49,630 nt of DNA from Candidatus Rokuibacteriota bacterium (GTDB lineage: Bacteria > Methylomirabilota > Methylomirabilia > Rokubacteriales > CSP1-6): positions 1-49,630 of the forward strand of contig JACPCW010000097.1 of NCBI GenBank assembly GCA_016184365.1, in the 5' to 3' direction. Below, piece by piece: positions 8,332-16,167 of this stretch. Position 1 is the stretch's first letter; every line of letters starts with the position of its first letter. The translations under genes were made by a program, and so were the position numbers. The notes under the pieces are model-generated. The model did not search any database. It was given only the letters and a program-made list of their open reading frames with translations, and was not told the origin of the DNA.

Positions 8332-8867
8332 TCGCCGTACCGCGCGAGCAGCTCGTCGAAGTCCTCGGCGTGGAGCGTCTGCACCCACGTCGCGGCGCCG
8401 GCATCATCGTCGAATTCCTCGGCCATGAACGCGCGCGCCTCGGCGCGCGTGCGGAAGAGTCGCCAGACGTGCGAGACGGCGCCGCGCGGCCGCCGCAGGA
8501 AGAACACGGGATCCTCCGGGGACGACGCCGTGTGCGTCGTGCGCTGCCCGGTGCGGCCCAGCGTGATCCACGCCGCCGCGACGCCGTGCGCCGACAGCAC
8601 GCGCGTCTGCACGGACTCCTCGCGCGGCAGGGAATCGAGGTCCGCGAGGCGGGGACCGTAGTAGACCGGCACGCGTGCGCCGTCGAGGGACAGCTCCGCC
8701 GGCAGCGGCGGACCGCCGCCGTCGAGGACCGCCTTCGATTCCTCGCCGATCCAGAAGCGGTCACGCGCGAAGAGGTCGGGCCACGCTTCGGCGAACTGCC
8801 CCGCGCCGAGCTTCGCGCGGCGGCGCGCGAGCTCCGCACCGTCCGAGACGAGGTAAAGCCGCGCCAT
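8322..8867 (-). CDS. hypothetical protein
   Basis: 181 residues from the ATG at 8867 (MARLYLVSDG); an ATG four codons upstream (8879) is also possible. The protein is soluble, with no signal peptide or membrane segment. Visible stretches: FAEAWPDLFARDRFWIGEESKAVLDGGG, VPVYYGPRLADLDSLPREES, SPEDPVFFLRRPRGAVSHVWRLFRTRAEARAFMAEEF. I recognise no family or catalytic motif. It is divergent from the heme operon and convergent with fdhE, so its role cannot be read from neighbours. Confidence 0.65.
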   Translation of the reverse strand: MARLYLVSDGAELARRRAKLGAGQFAEAWPDLFARDRFWIGEESKAVLDGGGPPLPAELSLDGARVPVYYGPRLADLDSLPREESVQTRVLSAHGVAAAWITLGRTGQRTTHTASSPEDPVFFLRRPRGAVSHVWRLFRTRAEARAFMAEEFDDDAGAATWVQTLHAEDFDELLARYGERG

Positions 8868-8892
8868 GACAGGAATCATATCGGGAATGTGG

Positions 8893-8898
8893 TAATTT
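8893..8898 (+). promoter_or_regulatory. candidate -10 element of the heme operon (leaderless arrangement)
   Basis: TAATTT in a locally AT-rich stretch ends 6 bases before the ATG at 8905. No convincing -35 is present at the right distance; ATGACA at 8866-8871 is 21 bases away. Confidence 0.4.
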
Positions 8899-8904
8899 GA
8901 TTCG

Positions 8905-9699
8905 ATGCTTGTGACGGCGGCGCTGCTCGCGTACGTCTGCGCGACGGGTTTCGCGCTCGCCTACCTGATCCAGCGCTCGGAGCTCCTGTCGCGACTCGCG
9001 TCCGTCGCCGGCGCCGTCGGCTGGGTGGCGCACACGATCGCGCTCATCGTCCTGGCGGTGCACGAGGGCCGGCCGCCGCTCCAGTCGTTGAGCGAAGCGA
9101 TGTCCGTCGTGGCGTGGGTCGTCGTCGCTCTCGAGATGTGGGTCGAGCGCCAGTACCGGCTGCCGGTCCTCGGCGCGTTCGTCTATCCGGTCGTCCTCAT
9201 GTTCATGCTGAAGGCGCTGCCGCTGCGGCCGCCCGTGCTGAACGGCGCGCTCCAGAGCGCGTGGATCTGGGTGCACATCGCGCTCGCGCTGATCGGCATC
9301 GCGGCGTTCGTGCTGAACTTCGCCGGCGCGATCATGTACCTGCTGCAGGAGCACCAGATCAAGCTCAAGCGCCCGGGGACGTTCTACTACCGGCTGCCCG
9401 CGCTCGAGACGCTCGACAGCCTGACGTATCGCACGCTCGCGCTCGGATTCCCGTTCCTCACGACGGGGCTGATCCTCGGCCTGCTGTCGGCGCCCGCGTC
9501 GTGGGGCAGCGTGTTCACCTTCGATCCCGTCGCATCGCTGTCGCTGGTGGCGTGGATCATCTACGCGGGCACCCTCGCGGGCCGCGCGGCCGGCGGCTGG
9601 CACGGGCGGCGCGCCGCGTACTTCGCGATCGCCGGATTCGCGGTGCTCGTCATCACGCTCGGCGCCGGGCTCGTCCTGCCGGGGAAGCACGGCGGATGA
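8905..9699 (+). CDS. HemX/CcsA-like cytochrome c assembly membrane protein
   Basis: Polytopic membrane protein of 264 residues with about eight hydrophobic segments, of the CcsA/CcmC/HemX family. Family stretches: HEGRPPLQSLSEAMSVVAW, VLNGALQSAWIWVHIALALIGIAAFVLNFAGAIMYLLQEHQIK, and LETLDSLTYRTLALGFPFLTTGLILG. In Bacillus the hemAXCDBL operon carries HemX beside hemA, and HemX affects glutamyl-tRNA reductase level. The same order of neighbours here favours a HemX role, but a heme-handling CcsA role in cytochrome c assembly (ActA and ActE need it) cannot be excluded. Confidence 0.85.
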   Translation: MLVTAALLAYVCATGFALAYLIQRSELLSRLASVAGAVGWVAHTIALIVLAVHEGRPPLQSLSEAMSVVAWVVVALEMWVERQYRLPVLGAFVYPVVLMFMLKALPLRPPVLNGALQSAWIWVHIALALIGIAAFVLNFAGAIMYLLQEHQIKLKRPGTFYYRLPALETLDSLTYRTLALGFPFLTTGLILGLLSAPASWGSVFTFDPVASLSLVAWIIYAGTLAGRAAGGWHGRRAAYFAIAGFAVLVITLGAGLVLPGKHGG

Positions 9700-9710
9700 G
9701 ATGTCGTGTG

Positions 9711-9787
9711 GCGAGGCCGAGGCGCGCCCCGGCGGCGCCGGGGCGCGTCCGAGCGCTGGGGGTCTGGGGGCCATGTCGGGGCCCCCA
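9711..9787 (-). repeat. dispersed two-hairpin palindromic repeat, copy R2 (reverse, short form)
   Basis: It fills the hemX-hemA junction. The GGGGCGCG hairpin comes first (about 9722-9749) and the hairpin with arms CTGGGGGCC (9765-9773) and GGCCCCCAG (9779-9787), loop ATGTCGG, comes last. It ends 6 bases before the hemA ATG. It has no stop codons in the hemA frame. Confidence 0.8.
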
Positions 9788-9793
9788 GCACGA

Positions 9794-11068
9794 ATGACGG
9801 TCTTCGTCGCCGGCATCTCGCATCGGACCGCGCCGGTCGCGCTGCGCGAGCAGCTCGCCGTCGAAGAGGACAAGCTCCGCGAGATCCTCCGCGACCTGGG
9901 CGAGACGGGCGCCTTCGGCGAGGTCGTCGTGCTGTCGACGTGCAACCGCGTCGAGGTGTACGGCGTGGCCGACGTCCCGGGCGAGGCGCGCGCGACGGCG
10001 TTCCGCCAGCTCGCGCGGCACCGCGGCATCGACATGACCGCGCTCGAGCCGCATCTCTACACGTACGTCGACGGCGACGCGATCAGGCACGTGTTCCGCG
10101 TCGCGGCCAGCCTCGATTCGATGCTGGTCGGCGAGCCGCAGATCGGCGGGCAGGTGAAGGACGCCTTCGCGCTCGCGCAATCGTGCGAGACCGTCGGCCC
10201 CACCCTGCACCGGGTGTTCAGCCAGGCGTTCGCGGTCGCGAAGAAGGTCCGGACGGAGACCGAGATCGGGCGGCACGCGGTGTCCGTCTCGTTCGCCGCG
10301 GTCGAGCTGGCCAAGAAGATCTTCGCCGCGCTCGACGGCAAGGCGGTGCTGCTCGTGGGCGCGGGCAAGATGGGCGGCCTCGCCGCGCGCCACCTCGTCG
10401 AGCAGGGCGCGTTCCCGATCTACGTCGCGAACCGCACGTGGGCGCGGGCGCAGGACATGGCGCGGACGCTCTCCGGCACCGCGGTGCCGTTCGCCGACCT
10501 CGAGACGGCGATGCGGAGCGTCGACATCGTCATCACGTCGACGGGCTCGCCCGAGCCGCTGATCGGCGTCGACCTCGTCACGCGGGTGCTGCACGGACGG
10601 CGCGCGCGGCCGCTCTTCTTCATCGACATCGCGGTCCCGCGCGACGTGGCCGCCGGCGTCGGCGCGCTGCCCGACGTGTACTGCTACGACGTCGACGAGC
10701 TCAAGCAGGTCGTGGACGCGAACCTCCGCGAGCGGCTGCGCGAGGCCCATCGCGCCGAAGCGCTGGTCGAGCGCGAGGTGCAGAAGTTCGCGGCGCGCCT
10801 CGCCGACGTCGAGGTCGTGCCGACCATCGTGTCGCTCCGCGAGCGGCTCGAGGCGATTCGTGCGCAGGAGGTGTCGCGGACGCTCGGCCGCCTCGGCGAC
10901 GACGCGAGCGCGGAGACGCGCGAGGCCATCGAGGCGCTCTCGAGCGCGATCGTGAACAAGATCCTGCACGCGCCGATCACGAAGCTGCGCGAGTCGTCGC
11001 GCGCCGGCGTCGGGCGGTCGTGGACCGAGCTCGTCCACGAGCTGTTCGGACTCGGACGGAAGTCGTGA
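9794..11068 (+). CDS. hemA: glutamyl-tRNA reductase
   Basis: HemA reduces glutamyl-tRNA(Glu) to glutamate-1-semialdehyde with NADPH, the first step of the C5 heme route. The protein has 424 residues. It starts with the family N-terminus (TVFVAGISHRTAPVALRE), has STCNRVEVY with the catalytic Cys50, LVGEPQIGGQVKDAF, and the Rossmann motif VLLVGAGKMGGLAARHL, followed by the C-terminal dimerisation helices. The frame stays open upstream through repeat R2 to 9701, but that adds only repeat-encoded residues, so I chose ATG 9794. hemC starts at the stop (TGATG). Confidence 0.96.
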   Translation: MTVFVAGISHRTAPVALREQLAVEEDKLREILRDLGETGAFGEVVVLSTCNRVEVYGVADVPGEARATAFRQLARHRGIDMTALEPHLYTYVDGDAIRHVFRVAASLDSMLVGEPQIGGQVKDAFALAQSCETVGPTLHRVFSQAFAVAKKVRTETEIGRHAVSVSFAAVELAKKIFAALDGKAVLLVGAGKMGGLAARHLVEQGAFPIYVANRTWARAQDMARTLSGTAVPFADLETAMRSVDIVITSTGSPEPLIGVDLVTRVLHGRRARPLFFIDIAVPRDVAAGVGALPDVYCYDVDELKQVVDANLRERLREAHRAEALVEREVQKFAARLADVEVVPTIVSLRERLEAIRAQEVSRTLGRLGDDASAETREAIEALSSAIVNKILHAPITKLRESSRAGVGRSWTELVHELFGLGRKS

Positions 11069-11982
11069 TGCGTCTGGGCACGCGTGGCAGCGCGCTCGCG
11101 CTGGCCCAGGCCGGCGCCGTGCGCGACCGTCTCCGCGCGCTCGGCGCGGACGTCGAGCTCGTCACCATCCGGACCGAGGGTGACCGGATCCTCGACCGGC
11201 GGCTCGCCGAGGTCGGTGGCAAGGGCCTCTTCGTGAAGGAGATCGAGGACGCGCTGCTCGACCAGCGCATCGACCTCGCCGTCCACAGCCTGAAGGACCT
11301 GCCGGCCGACGTGCCCGCCGGCCTCACGATGGCCGCGTATCCCGAGCGCGAGGACCCGCGCGACGTGCTGGTGACGCGCAACGGCGCCACGCTCGACACG
11401 CTGCCGGTGGGCGCGCGGATCGGCACGTCGAGCCCGCGTCGGCGCGCGCTGCTGCTCGCCGCGCGCGCCGATCTGCGCGTCGAGTCGCTTCGCGGCAACG
11501 TCGACACGCGGCTCGGGAAGCTTGCTGCCGGCGACTGGGACGCGATCGTGCTCGCGGCCGCCGGCATCCGGCGGCTCGGCCTCGATCTCGCGCACGCGAC
11601 GCCGCTCGATCCGGCGACGTTCGTTCCCGCGGTCGGGCAGGGGATCGTCGGCATCGAGGCGCGCGAGGATGACGCCGTGACGTGCGACTGGCTGCGCAAG
11701 CTCGACCATGCCGACACGCGGGCCTGTGCCGACGCCGAGCGCGCGTATCTCGGGCGCCTCGGCGCGTCGTGCGTCACGCCGATGGCGGCGCACGCCGAGC
11801 TGTCCGGCGACCGCGTGGACATCGCCGGAGTCGTCGCGAGCGAAGACGGGCGCCGGGTGTTGCGCGCATCCGTGAACGGACCGCGGACGGAGGCGGCCCG
11901 CCTCGGCCGCGAGCTCGCCGATCGCCTGCTCGAGCAGGGCGCCGCGTCGATCACGCCGCTTCATCCCGAGGCGCGGCGGTGA
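11068..11982 (+). CDS. hemC: porphobilinogen deaminase (hydroxymethylbilane synthase)
   Basis: HemC polymerises four porphobilinogens to hydroxymethylbilane on a dipyrromethane cofactor. The protein has 304 residues: RLGTRGSALALAQ at the start, EGDRILDRRLAEVGGKGLFVKEIE, AVHSLKDLP, IGTSSPRRRALL, and LGASCVTPMAAHA with Cys235 as the cofactor attachment site. The ATG overlaps the hemA stop by one base, and hemD begins at a GTG that overlaps its stop, so hemA-hemC-hemD look coupled. Confidence 0.96.
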   Translation: MRLGTRGSALALAQAGAVRDRLRALGADVELVTIRTEGDRILDRRLAEVGGKGLFVKEIEDALLDQRIDLAVHSLKDLPADVPAGLTMAAYPEREDPRDVLVTRNGATLDTLPVGARIGTSSPRRRALLLAARADLRVESLRGNVDTRLGKLAAGDWDAIVLAAAGIRRLGLDLAHATPLDPATFVPAVGQGIVGIEAREDDAVTCDWLRKLDHADTRACADAERAYLGRLGASCVTPMAAHAELSGDRVDIAGVVASEDGRRVLRASVNGPRTEAARLGRELADRLLEQGAASITPLHPEARR

Positions 11983-12890
11983 CGATCGATCGTGCCGGGG
12001 GCCCCGACATGGCCCCCAGACCGTCTTCATGTTGTGTGGGGACGGACGCCGTCCCCCCAAACCCCCCGGCGCTCGGACACGCCCCGGCGAAGCCGGGGCG
12101 CGCCTCGGGATCCCTGGCCGGGCGGACGATCGTCGTGACGCGGGCGGCCGCGCAGGCGCCGCAGTTCGTGACGCTGCTCCAGGCGGCCGGCGCCTCCGTC
12201 GTCGAGGCGCCGACGATCGCCATCGTGCCGCCGACGTCCTGGGCGCCGCTCGACGCCGCCGTCGATGCGCTCGAGGGATTCCGGTGGGTGATCTTCACGA
12301 GCGTGAACGGGGTTGCGATGATGGACCGTCGGCTCTCCGAGCGGGGGTTGAGCTGGTCGGGCGTCGCGGCGAAGCGCGTGGCGGCGATCGGGCCGGCGAC
12401 GGCGGACGCGCTCGCGGCGCACGGCGTGCGGACCGAGCTGGTTCCGGGGGAATATCGCGCCGAGGCGCTGATCGAGCGGCTCCGCCCCGAGATCCGTCCC
12501 GGTGACGGCGTGCTGCTGCCGCGGGCCGCGAAGACGCGTGACCTGCTGGTGCGCGAGCTCGCCGACGCCGGGGCGCGGGTCGTCGAGGTGCCGGCGTACG
12601 AGACGCATCCCGTGACGGAGACCGCGTCGCGGCTGCGCGAGGCGCTGACCGGCGGGACGATCGACGTCGTCACGTTCACCAGCTCCTCGACCGTGCGACA
12701 CTTTGCGGAGCTGTTCAGCGACGCCGAGCGCCGGCGATGGTTTCCGGCGCTGACCGTGGCGTCGATCGGACCGATCACGGCCGGGACGGCGCGCGAGTAC
12801 GGGCTGGCGACGGCGATCATGCCGGCCGAGTACACGATTCCCGCGCTCGCGCGGGCGATCGAGGATCATTTCGCCGGGAGGAGTCGATGA
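11979..12890 (+). CDS. hemD: uroporphyrinogen-III synthase with a repeat-encoded N-terminal extension
   Basis: HemD cyclises hydroxymethylbilane to uroporphyrinogen III. The recognisable protein begins near [18 protein letters not shown] and continues with [42 protein letters not shown], and [14 protein letters not shown]; this core is about 258 residues, normal for HemD. The coupled GTG at 11979 would add about 45 residues, nearly all translated from palindromic repeat R3 (GGPDMAPRP...[15 protein letters not shown]). Other in-frame starts in that stretch also lie inside the repeat (for example ATG 12009). Either HemD carries this foreign leader or an uncommon start is used. Confidence 0.9.
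   Translation: MTIDRAGGPDMAPRPSSCCVGTDAVPPNPPALGHAPAKPGRASGSLAGRTIVVTRAAAQAPQFVTLLQAAGASVVEAPTIAIVPPTSWAPLDAAVDALEGFRWVIFTSVNGVAMMDRRLSERGLSWSGVAAKRVAAIGPATADALAAHGVRTELVPGEYRAEALIERLRPEIRPGDGVLLPRAAKTRDLLVRELADAGARVVEVPAYETHPVTETASRLREALTGGTIDVVTFTSSSTVRHFAELFSDAERRRWFPALTVASIGPITAGTAREYGLATAIMPAEYTIPALARAIEDHFAGRSR
11996..12107 (+). repeat. dispersed palindromic repeat, copy R3 (forward, long form with extra hairpin)
   Basis: Hairpin 1: arms GGGGGCC (11997-12003) and GGCCCCC (12011-12017), loop CCGACAT. An extra hairpin has arms GGGGACGG (12038-12045) and CCGTCCCC (12049-12056). Then comes GGCGCTCGG and the last hairpin from GCCCCGG and CCGGGGC around CGAAG (about 12080-12100). Copy R5 has the same three hairpins in reverse order on the other strand. 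Confidence 0.85.
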
Positions 12891-13879
12891 TGGCGCATCC
12901 ACTGTTTCGTCCGCGGCGGCTCAGGGAGAAGGCGCTGGTCCGGAAGCTCGTGCGCGAGACGACGCTCGCCGCCGATGACCTCATCTACCCCGCGTTCGTG
13001 GTCGACGGCCGCGCCGTCCGCGAGCCGATCGGCTCCATGCCGGGACAGTTCCATCTCTCGATCGACGAGCTCGTGAAGGAGGCGAAGGACATCGCCGGGA
13101 TGGGCATTCCCGGCCTGCTGCTCTTCGGCCTTCCCGCGGAAAAGGACCCGCGCGGCAGCGAGGCGTGGGCGGACGACGGCATCGTGCAGCGCGCCGTCCG
13201 CGCCGTGAAGGACACGGTGCCCGACCTGCTCGTGATCACCGACGTGTGCCTGTGCGAGTACACGAGCCACGGCCACTGCGGCGTCGTGGAGGACGGCACC
13301 GTGAAGAACGATCCGACGCTCGAGCTGCTCGCGCGCGTCGCCGTGAGCCACGTGGAAGCCGGCGCGGATCTCGTCGCGCCGTCGGACATGATGGACGGCC
13401 GCGTCGCCGCGATCCGGGAAGCGCTCGACGACGCCAACTACGCGGAGACGCCGATCATGGCGTACTCGGCGAAGTACGCGTCGGTGTTCTATGGACCGTT
13501 CCGCGAGGCGGCCGACTCGGCGCCGCAGTTCGGCGACCGCCGCGGATATCAGATGGACCCGGCGAACGCCGTCGAAGCGCTCCGCGAGATCGCGCTCGAC
13601 GTCGACGAGGGCGCCGACATCGTCATGGTCAAGCCGGCGCTGCCGTATCTCGACGTGATCTCGCGGGCGAAGGCGGAGTTCGGCCTGCCGCTGGCCGCGT
13701 ACTCGGTGTCCGGCGAGTACGCGATGATCAAGGCCGCCGGCCGGCTCGGCTGGCTCGACGAAGAGCGCGCCATGATGGAGACGATGATCAGCATCCGCCG
13801 CGCCGGCGCCGACATCGTCATCACCTACTTCGCGCGGGACATCGCGCGCCTCCTGGAGCAGAACCGCCACCTCCGCTGA
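12887..13879 (+). CDS. hemB: delta-aminolevulinic acid dehydratase (porphobilinogen synthase)
   Basis: HemB condenses two 5-aminolevulinates to porphobilinogen. The protein has 330 residues. Zinc-type metal ligands are present: Cys121, Cys123 and Cys131 in [14 protein letters not shown]. The two active-site lysines are in [15 protein letters not shown] (Lys196) and [11 protein letters not shown] (Lys249). GGGAGGAG (12876-12883) precedes the ATG at 12887, which overlaps the hemD stop; the next codon is also ATG. A 22-base gap separates it from the Rrf2 regulator. Confidence 0.97.
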   Translation: MMAHPLFRPRRLREKALVRKLVRETTLAADDLIYPAFVVDGRAVREPIGSMPGQFHLSIDELVKEAKDIAGMGIPGLLLFGLPAEKDPRGSEAWADDGIVQRAVRAVKDTVPDLLVITDVCLCEYTSHGHCGVVEDGTVKNDPTLELLARVAVSHVEAGADLVAPSDMMDGRVAAIREALDDANYAETPIMAYSAKYASVFYGPFREAADSAPQFGDRRGYQMDPANAVEALREIALDVDEGADIVMVKPALPYLDVISRAKAEFGLPLAAYSVSGEYAMIKAAGRLGWLDEERAMMETMISIRRAGADIVITYFARDIARLLEQNRHLR

Positions 13880-13901
13880 GGGGGGACGGTCCGACGCACG
13901 C

Positions 13902-14339
13902 GTGCGACTCTCGGCGAAGAGCGAGTATGCGATCCAGGCCGTGCTGGACCTCGCCATGCGCAGCACCCAGGACCTGATCCCGATCCAGGCGATCGCGGGA
14001 CGCCAGAAGATTCCCCAGCGTTATCTCGAACAGGTGCTGCTCGCCTTGAAGCGCGCCGGGCTCGTCGCGTCGAGGCGCGGCTCGTCGGGCGGTTACCACC
14101 TGACGCGCCCGCCGGACGCCATCACCGTCGGTGACGTGCTGCGCGCCGTCGAGGGCGCGGCCGCGCCGTTCGAGGCGCTCACCGGCCGGCGCCCCCCGCG
14201 CGACGGGCACGATCTCCGCGAGCTCTGGACGGAAATTTCCGAAGCCGTCGCGTCGGTCGTGGACCGGCTGACGTTCGGCGAGCTTGCCGCGCGCGCGCTC
14301 GAGCGCGAAGATCGCGCGCGCGCGATGTACCACATTTAG
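13902..14339 (+). CDS. Rrf2-family transcriptional regulator (CymR-like, no cluster cysteines)
   Basis: 145 residues with a winged helix-turn-helix: LSAKSEYAIQAVLDLA, QKIPQRYLEQVLLALKRAGLVASRRGSSGGYHL, DAITVGDVLRAVEG. These are the core Rrf2 motifs. There is no cysteine at all, so it cannot hold an IscR/NsrR-type Fe-S cluster. In Firmicutes the cysteine-free Rrf2 protein CymR represses cysteine genes and is controlled through CysK. Here cysK begins 4 bases after the stop, so a cysteine-responsive role is likely by analogy. The GTG start has no strong Shine-Dalgarno. Confidence 0.88.
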   Translation: MRLSAKSEYAIQAVLDLAMRSTQDLIPIQAIAGRQKIPQRYLEQVLLALKRAGLVASRRGSSGGYHLTRPPDAITVGDVLRAVEGAAAPFEALTGRRPPRDGHDLRELWTEISEAVASVVDRLTFGELAARALEREDRARAMYHI

Positions 14340-14343
14340 CGCC

Positions 14344-15267
14344 ATGGCCCGCCACGACCCCCGCATCGCGGATTCCATCCTCGACCTCATCGGCGGCACG
14401 CCGATGGTGCGTCTCCGCCGATTGCCGAAGCCGGGCGGCGCGACGGTCGCGGCGAAGCTGGAGTCGCTGAACCCCGGCGGCAGCGTGAAGGACCGCATCG
14501 CGCACGCGATGGTCGAAGACGCCGAGCGCCGCGGCGTGCTGCGCCCCGGCTCGACGCTCGTCGAGCCGACGAGCGGCAACACCGGCATCGGCCTGGCGAT
14601 CGTCGCGGCCGTGAAGGGCTACCGGCTGATCCTGACGATGCCGGACGACATGAGCGTCGAGCGGCAGCGGCTCTTCGCGCGGCTCGGCGCCGAGCTGCTG
14701 CTGACGCCGGCGATCGAAGGCATGACGGGGGCGGTGCACGCGGCGCGCGAGCTCGTGCGCGAGCATCCCGATTACTTCATGCCGCAGCAGTTCGAGAATC
14801 CCGCCAACCCGGACGTGCATCGGCGCACGACCGCGCTCGAGATCCTCGAAACGGTCGGCGGCCGCCTCGACGTGTTCGTCGCCGGCGTCGGGACGGGCGG
14901 GACGCTGACGGGCGTCGGCGAAGTCTTGAAGGAGAAGCTCCCGCGTGTGCAGATCGTCGCGGTGGAGCCGGCCCGCTCGCCGGTGCTGTCGGGCGGCCGT
15001 GCGCGGCCGCACGCGATCCAGGGCATCGGCGCGTCGTTCGTGCCCGGCGTGCTGAACCGGAGCATCATCGACCGCGTCATCCAGGTGCGAGACGAAGACG
15101 CCGTCGCGTGGTCGCGTCGTCTCGCGCGCGAAGAAGGGCTGCTCGTCGGGATCTCGGCGGGCGCGGCGGCCTTCGCGGCGTGCGCGGTCGCCGCCGACCT
15201 GCCGTCCGATCAGCTCGTCGTGACCGTGCTACCCGATACCGGCGAGCGTTACCTCAGCCTTGGCTAG
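14344..15267 (+). CDS. cysK: cysteine synthase (PLP-dependent O-acetylserine/O-phosphoserine sulfhydrylase)
   Basis: It replaces the activated serine side group with sulfide or a thiocarboxylate to give cysteine. The protein has 307 residues: IGGTPMVRL, NPGGSVKDRIA with the PLP lysine (Lys49), EPTSGNTGIGLA, MPQQFENPANPDVHRRTT, VAGVGTGGTLTGVGEVLKE, PIQGIGASFVP-like HAIQGIGASFVPG and the C-terminal VTVLPDTGERY. These are closer to CysK than to CysM. The neighbours cysO and mec raise the possibility that it takes sulfur from the protein thiocarboxylate, as mycobacterial CysM does; that is inference. Confidence 0.92.
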   Translation: MARHDPRIADSILDLIGGTPMVRLRRLPKPGGATVAAKLESLNPGGSVKDRIAHAMVEDAERRGVLRPGSTLVEPTSGNTGIGLAIVAAVKGYRLILTMPDDMSVERQRLFARLGAELLLTPAIEGMTGAVHAARELVREHPDYFMPQQFENPANPDVHRRTTALEILETVGGRLDVFVAGVGTGGTLTGVGEVLKEKLPRVQIVAVEPARSPVLSGGRARPHAIQGIGASFVPGVLNRSIIDRVIQVRDEDAVAWSRRLAREEGLLVGISAGAAAFAACAVAADLPSDQLVVTVLPDTGERYLSLG

Positions 15268-15297
15268 CGCCGCGCTTGCCCGTCGCCGAGGATCCCC

Positions 15298-15366
15298 ATG
15301 GCGGTGACCATCGATATTCCAACCGAGTCCGGTCGCATCACAGCGTCGGGGTCGATATGCCCGTGA
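15298..15366 (+). CDS. leader mini-ORF 1 upstream of cysO (22 residues, one Cys codon near the end)
   Basis: ATG at 15298 with GAGGA 5 bases upstream (15288-15292) opens 22 codons starting MAVTIDIPT, homologous to the first codons of cysO. Codon 21 is TGC (Cys), then CCG and TGA. Its stop overlaps the start of mini-ORF 2 in the string ATGCCCGTGA. This is the only start in the region with a good Shine-Dalgarno. It may be a translated leader or a by-product of repeat duplication. Confidence 0.45.
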   Translation: MAVTIDIPTESGRITASGSICP

Positions 15367-15430
15367 CCGTCGATATTCCAACCAAGTCCGGTCGCATCAC
15401 AGCGTCGGGGTCGATATGCCCGTGACCGTG
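15304..15430 (+). repeat. 59-bp tandem repeat at the 5' end of cysO (two units and a partial third)
   Basis: Units start at 15304 and 15363 with period 59 and differ at a few positions (GTGACCATCG against GTGACCGTCG, CCGAG against CCAAG). The third, partial unit at 15422 is the start of cysO itself. Because 59 is not a multiple of 3, each unit shifts the frame, which creates the chain of overlapping mini-ORFs. It is not a CRISPR: there are no spacers. Confidence 0.9.
15357..15425 (+). CDS. leader mini-ORF 2 upstream of cysO (22 residues, one Cys codon near the end)
   Basis: ATG at 15357, 22 codons starting MPVTVDIPT and ending in Cys-Pro-stop. Its TGA lies inside the string ATGCCCGTGA that holds the cysO start (15416), the same overlap that links mini-ORF 1 to it. 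It has only a weak GGGG upstream, so its translation would depend on ribosomes arriving from mini-ORF 1. Confidence 0.4.
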   Translation: MPVTVDIPTKSGRITASGSICP

Positions 15431-15697
15431 TACATTCCGACGCCGTTCCGGCGCGCCACCGACAATCGCGACCGCGTCGAGGTGACCGCCCCGAACGTCG
15501 CCGGCGCACTCGACGAGCTCGAGACGCGGCACGCCGCGCTCAAGGGCCTCGTGCGCAACGACGCGGGCGAGGTGCACGACCACGTCAACATCTACGTGAA
15601 CAGCCGCGCGATCGAGGACCTCGACGGGCTCGCCACGCCGCTCGAGGACGGGGACGAGCTCACGATCATCCCGGCGCTCGCGGGCGGCGGCGAGTGA
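15416..15697 (+). CDS. cysO: CysO/MoaD-type ubiquitin-like sulfur carrier protein
   Basis: A beta-grasp sulfur carrier of 93 residues whose C-terminal Gly-Gly would be adenylated and turned into a thiocarboxylate. [48 protein letters not shown] match my recollection of Mycobacterium CysO more closely than MoaD or ThiS. The protein ends GGGE, so one or two residues extend past the usual terminal Gly-Gly. The neighbours, cysK upstream and a JAMM peptidase downstream, repeat the CysM-CysO-Mec set. No E1-type activating enzyme is in the window. The start lacks a good Shine-Dalgarno and overlaps mini-ORF 2. Confidence 0.88.
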   Translation: MPVTVYIPTPFRRATDNRDRVEVTAPNVAGALDELETRHAALKGLVRNDAGEVHDHVNIYVNSRAIEDLDGLATPLEDGDELTIIPALAGGGE

Positions 15698-16167
15698 TCG
15701 CGACGCCGGACGAGCTGCGGGCGATCCGCGACCAGGCGGTCGCGGAGTATCCGGCCGAGTCGTGCGGCGTGATCGTGACCCGGGGCGCCGAGCGGCGGCT
15801 CGTCGCATGCCGGAACATCCAGGACGCGCTGCACACGAAGGATCCCGAGCGCTACACGCGCGATGCGCGCACCGCGTACTACATCGACCCCGCGGACCTG
15901 CTGCGCATCGGCCGCCTCGAGGGCGACGGCTTCGCCGTGAGCGTCATCTATCACTCGCACGTCGACGCCGGCGCGTACTTCTCGGAGACGGATCGGCGCC
16001 AGGCGCTCGTCGGGGGGGAGCCGGCGTATCCCGACGCGACCTATCTCGTGACGTCGGTGGCGGCCGGACGGGCGGACGCGATGGCGGCGTTCCGGTGGGA
16101 CGGTGGTGCGCGCGATTTCGCGTCCGTCGACCTCGGCGTCGACACCGGCATCCTGGAGGAACGTTGA
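15694..16167 (+). CDS. mec: Mec-like JAMM/MPN zinc metallopeptidase
   Basis: 157 residues from a GTG overlapping the cysO stop. It has the JAMM signature [14 protein letters not shown], with a preceding conserved Glu in YPAESCGVI. Mycobacterial Mec releases cysteine from the CysO-cysteine adduct, and related QbsD trims a sulfur carrier to expose Gly-Gly. Here it could do either, as cysO ends in GGGE. Cytoplasmic, no signal peptide. The stop shares a base with the hemL start. Confidence 0.9.
   Translation: MIATPDELRAIRDQAVAEYPAESCGVIVTRGAERRLVACRNIQDALHTKDPERYTRDARTAYYIDPADLLRIGRLEGDGFAVSVIYHSHVDAGAYFSETDRRQALVGGEPAYPDATYLVTSVAAGRADAMAAFRWDGGARDFASVDLGVDTGILEER

Noticed and set aside
15304..15430. 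CRISPR or satellite array
   Set aside because: Only two units and a partial third with period 59 and no spacers; the third unit is the cysO start.
15416..15697. MoaD (molybdopterin synthase small subunit)
   Set aside because: The sequence and neighbours (cysteine synthase, JAMM peptidase) fit CysO better; no moaE is nearby.
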